NCBI GenBank assembly: GCA_002706765.1
Contig: PAJV01000014.1
Location: 1 to 36,221, forward strand
DNA from: Gimesia sp.
Lineage (GTDB): Bacteria > Planctomycetota > Planctomycetia > Planctomycetales > Planctomycetaceae
Direction of reading: 5' to 3'
DNA: 36,221 nt
Numbering within the stretch: the stretch's first letter is position 1; each line of letters starts with the position of its first letter. Shown here one piece after another: positions 35,189 through 36,221 of this stretch. The notes beneath the pieces were generated by a model that saw nothing but the letters and a program-made list of their open reading frames with translations, made no database searches and was not told the origin of the DNA. Made by a program: the position numbers and the translations under genes.

Positions 35189-35506
35189 TTAGTAGTAGCC
35201 GTTACCTTCTTTGCGTGGAGAACGGTCGCAGACGATATCGTTCTCGCCATCACAGAAATCAGCCTGGTCATTAAAGCTGCTGCCGTCCGTGCAGGCTTTA
35301 TGGCCGTGGGCTCCTGCGACGTAGAAGCTCTGGTTAATCCGCCCGAAGGCACTGCCGACATCTTCCAGTTCCTGGTTGACGCCATGGGCCACTTCACTCA
35401 GCCCGACAATCATGGCCAGCACGGCGATGGTGGAAATCAGGACTAATTCTGAGGAGACAATAAAGCCGGCCTCGTCATTCATTAAACGGATCAGCATGGT
35501 TTTCAT
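35189..35506 (-). CDS. Flp-like mini-pilin, paralogue A
   Basis: 105 residues from ATG 35506, chosen because GGAG lies 9 bases upstream in the same context as its neighbour and because the start leads straight into the pilin-like segment. The longer frame to 35659 is not used. MKTMLIRLMNDEAGFIVSSE then a hydrophobic helix (LVLISTIAVLAMIVGLSEV) resembles Flp/TadE-type prepilins (short leader, D-E-x-G, then a helix with a Glu). If cut after Gly14, the Glu (E20) falls at +6, not the usual +5. The soluble part has three cysteines (72, 85, 93) and ends RSPRKEGNGYY. It probably builds a fibre or sits in the inner membrane; no Tad assembly genes are in view. Confidence 0.7.
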   Translation of the reverse strand: MKTMLIRLMNDEAGFIVSSELVLISTIAVLAMIVGLSEVAHGVNQELEDVGSAFGRINQSFYVAGAHGHKACTDGSSFNDQADFCDGENDIVCDRSPRKEGNGYY

Positions 35507-35558
35507 GGTGAAAGACTCCAGAAAGAGAGTTGGTTCGGATGGTTTATGGTGTTCGGGA

Positions 35559-35587
35559 GCCTGCAGGGGTGGTGAAGCCCTGCAGGC
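35559..35587 (-). promoter_or_regulatory. GC-rich hairpin between the two mini-pilin genes
   Basis: GCCTGCAGGG (35559-35568) and CCCTGCAGGC (35578-35587) form a perfect 10-bp stem with a 9-base loop. No T-run follows, so it is more likely an mRNA-stability or processing element, or a leaky attenuator, in the gap between the paralogues. Confidence 0.6.
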
Positions 35588-35643
35588 GGTTGTCGTCGGA
35601 AAGAAAGCACGTTTCGGGGTAGTCGAAGAATTCCGCGTGAGGA

Positions 35644-35922
35644 TTACTGCACGTCCCACTGACCTGAGCAGAAGTCAGGGCAGTCATTGAAGCTGCTGGA
35701 ATCGGTGCAGGCTTTGTGGCCATGTGAGTAGCTGAGCTTGTAGGACTGATCGATACTGGAGAAGGCACTGCCGACATCTTCCAGTTCGTTATTGATGTTG
35801 TTGGCGACTTCAGACAGTCCGACAATCATGGCCAGCACAGCAATGCTGGAAATGAGTACGAGTTCTGCAGAAACAATGAAGCCGGCTTCGTCGTTGATCA
35901 GCTGGTTAAGAACATTTTTCAT
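35644..35922 (-). CDS. Flp-like mini-pilin, paralogue B
   Basis: 92 residues from ATG 35922, with GGAG ahead of the start in nearly the same context as paralogue A. The first 60 residues are about three quarters identical to A: NDEAGFIVSAELVLISSIAV, then LAMIVGLSEVA and ELEDVGSAF. HGHKACTD is also shared, so the C-terminal part is conserved around the first cysteine. B ends sooner (DFCSGQWDVQ) and lacks the RSPRKEGNGYY tail. The cysteines are at 72, 81 and 85, so the later spacing differs from A. It is the upstream gene of the pair; the promoter is expected in 35923-36100. Confidence 0.7.
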   Translation of the reverse strand: MKNVLNQLINDEAGFIVSAELVLISSIAVLAMIVGLSEVANNINNELEDVGSAFSSIDQSYKLSYSHGHKACTDSSSFNDCPDFCSGQWDVQ

Positions 35923-36221
35923 CGTGGTAGTCTCCAAAGTTGTATAAAAGGTTTTGCATCGAGTTGTCTGGGTTTCAAAGTTGATAAAGGGATGTAAAGC
36001 AAGCTGAATACCAAAGGTGCCAAACCGTAAATCTTTTTTGACAAACTGTTCAGAATCAAAACTGTAAGTGATTACTGTAAAGGGAGATAAAAAAAGGAGG
36101 CGAGATAGAGATTTTCCGCAACAGGCAGGAAACGGCACACAGCCGCTTGAGGCGAAAAAGCAACGCGCCCGGAGCACCAGTCGGTTAATATCACGTAACC
36201 TGTTGAAAGTTTTTAAGTTAG
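35923..36221. other. Upstream region of the mini-pilin pair, to the window edge
   Basis: About 300 bases with no gene that I can support; an open minus frame from 36177 is only the upstream extension of paralogue B. A TATACA on the minus strand about 20 bases before the start of B could be part of a promoter, but the boxes are weak. Confidence 0.35.

Noticed and set aside
35365-35690. Plus-strand frame across the mini-pilins
   Set aside because: Shadow of two conserved minus-strand genes with good ribosome sites.

Overview
The window is bacterial chromosome from a planctomycete, most likely a Gimesia-like or Rubinisphaera-like Planctomycetaceae member. The evidence is a set of families typical of the phylum: a LamG-bearing secreted protein divergent from an ECF sigma factor / FecR-like pair, an SHD1-repeat protein with zinc ribbons, large HEAT/TPR secreted proteins, an orphan MoxR ATPase and Flp-like mini-pilins. 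The genus is inferred from gene content, not from a marker gene. I saw no rRNA, tRNA, CRISPR array or insertion sequence.

Left part (1-20840), mostly housekeeping and envelope genes. A partial minus-strand LamG protein runs off the left edge. It diverges from a sigma factor (about 1887-2414) and a membrane FecR-like protein (2418-3848). A minus-strand pair, an adenosine-kinase-type PfkB kinase and an NCS2/AzgA-like permease one base apart, looks like a purine-salvage operon. thiC follows on the plus strand with a leader of about 110 nt that can form two mutually exclusive stems, and it ends in a bidirectional terminator shared with the SHD1 protein. Then come yqgE/algH, an aldose-1-epimerase-like gene, a HEAT-TPR giant, a small secreted protein, a PolB-type 3'-5' exonuclease (minus), a MoxR ATPase and a cysteine desulfurase.

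Middle (20841-22815): about 2 kb without a convincing intact gene. It has a few protein-like minus-strand frames that may be relics.

Right part (22816-35063), the most interesting region: flagellin, then a 1400-residue protein joining TPRs, an O-GlcNAc-transferase-like (GT41/SPINDLY-type) domain and a sugar-C-methyltransferase-like module, then a sulfotransferase-like protein, a phytanoyl-CoA-dioxygenase-family oxygenase, a TylF/MycF-type O-methyltransferase, FliD (cap) and FliS (flagellin chaperone). All run on the plus strand. I read this as a filament-assembly and flagellin glycan-decoration island in which a transferred sugar could be C-methylated, O-methylated, oxidised and perhaps sulfated. 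The family calls come from visible motifs; the joint pathway is inference.

Right edge (35063-36221): two tandem minus-strand Flp-like mini-pilin genes, close paralogues, separated by a strong GC-rich hairpin and closed by an intrinsic terminator that faces the flagellar genes.
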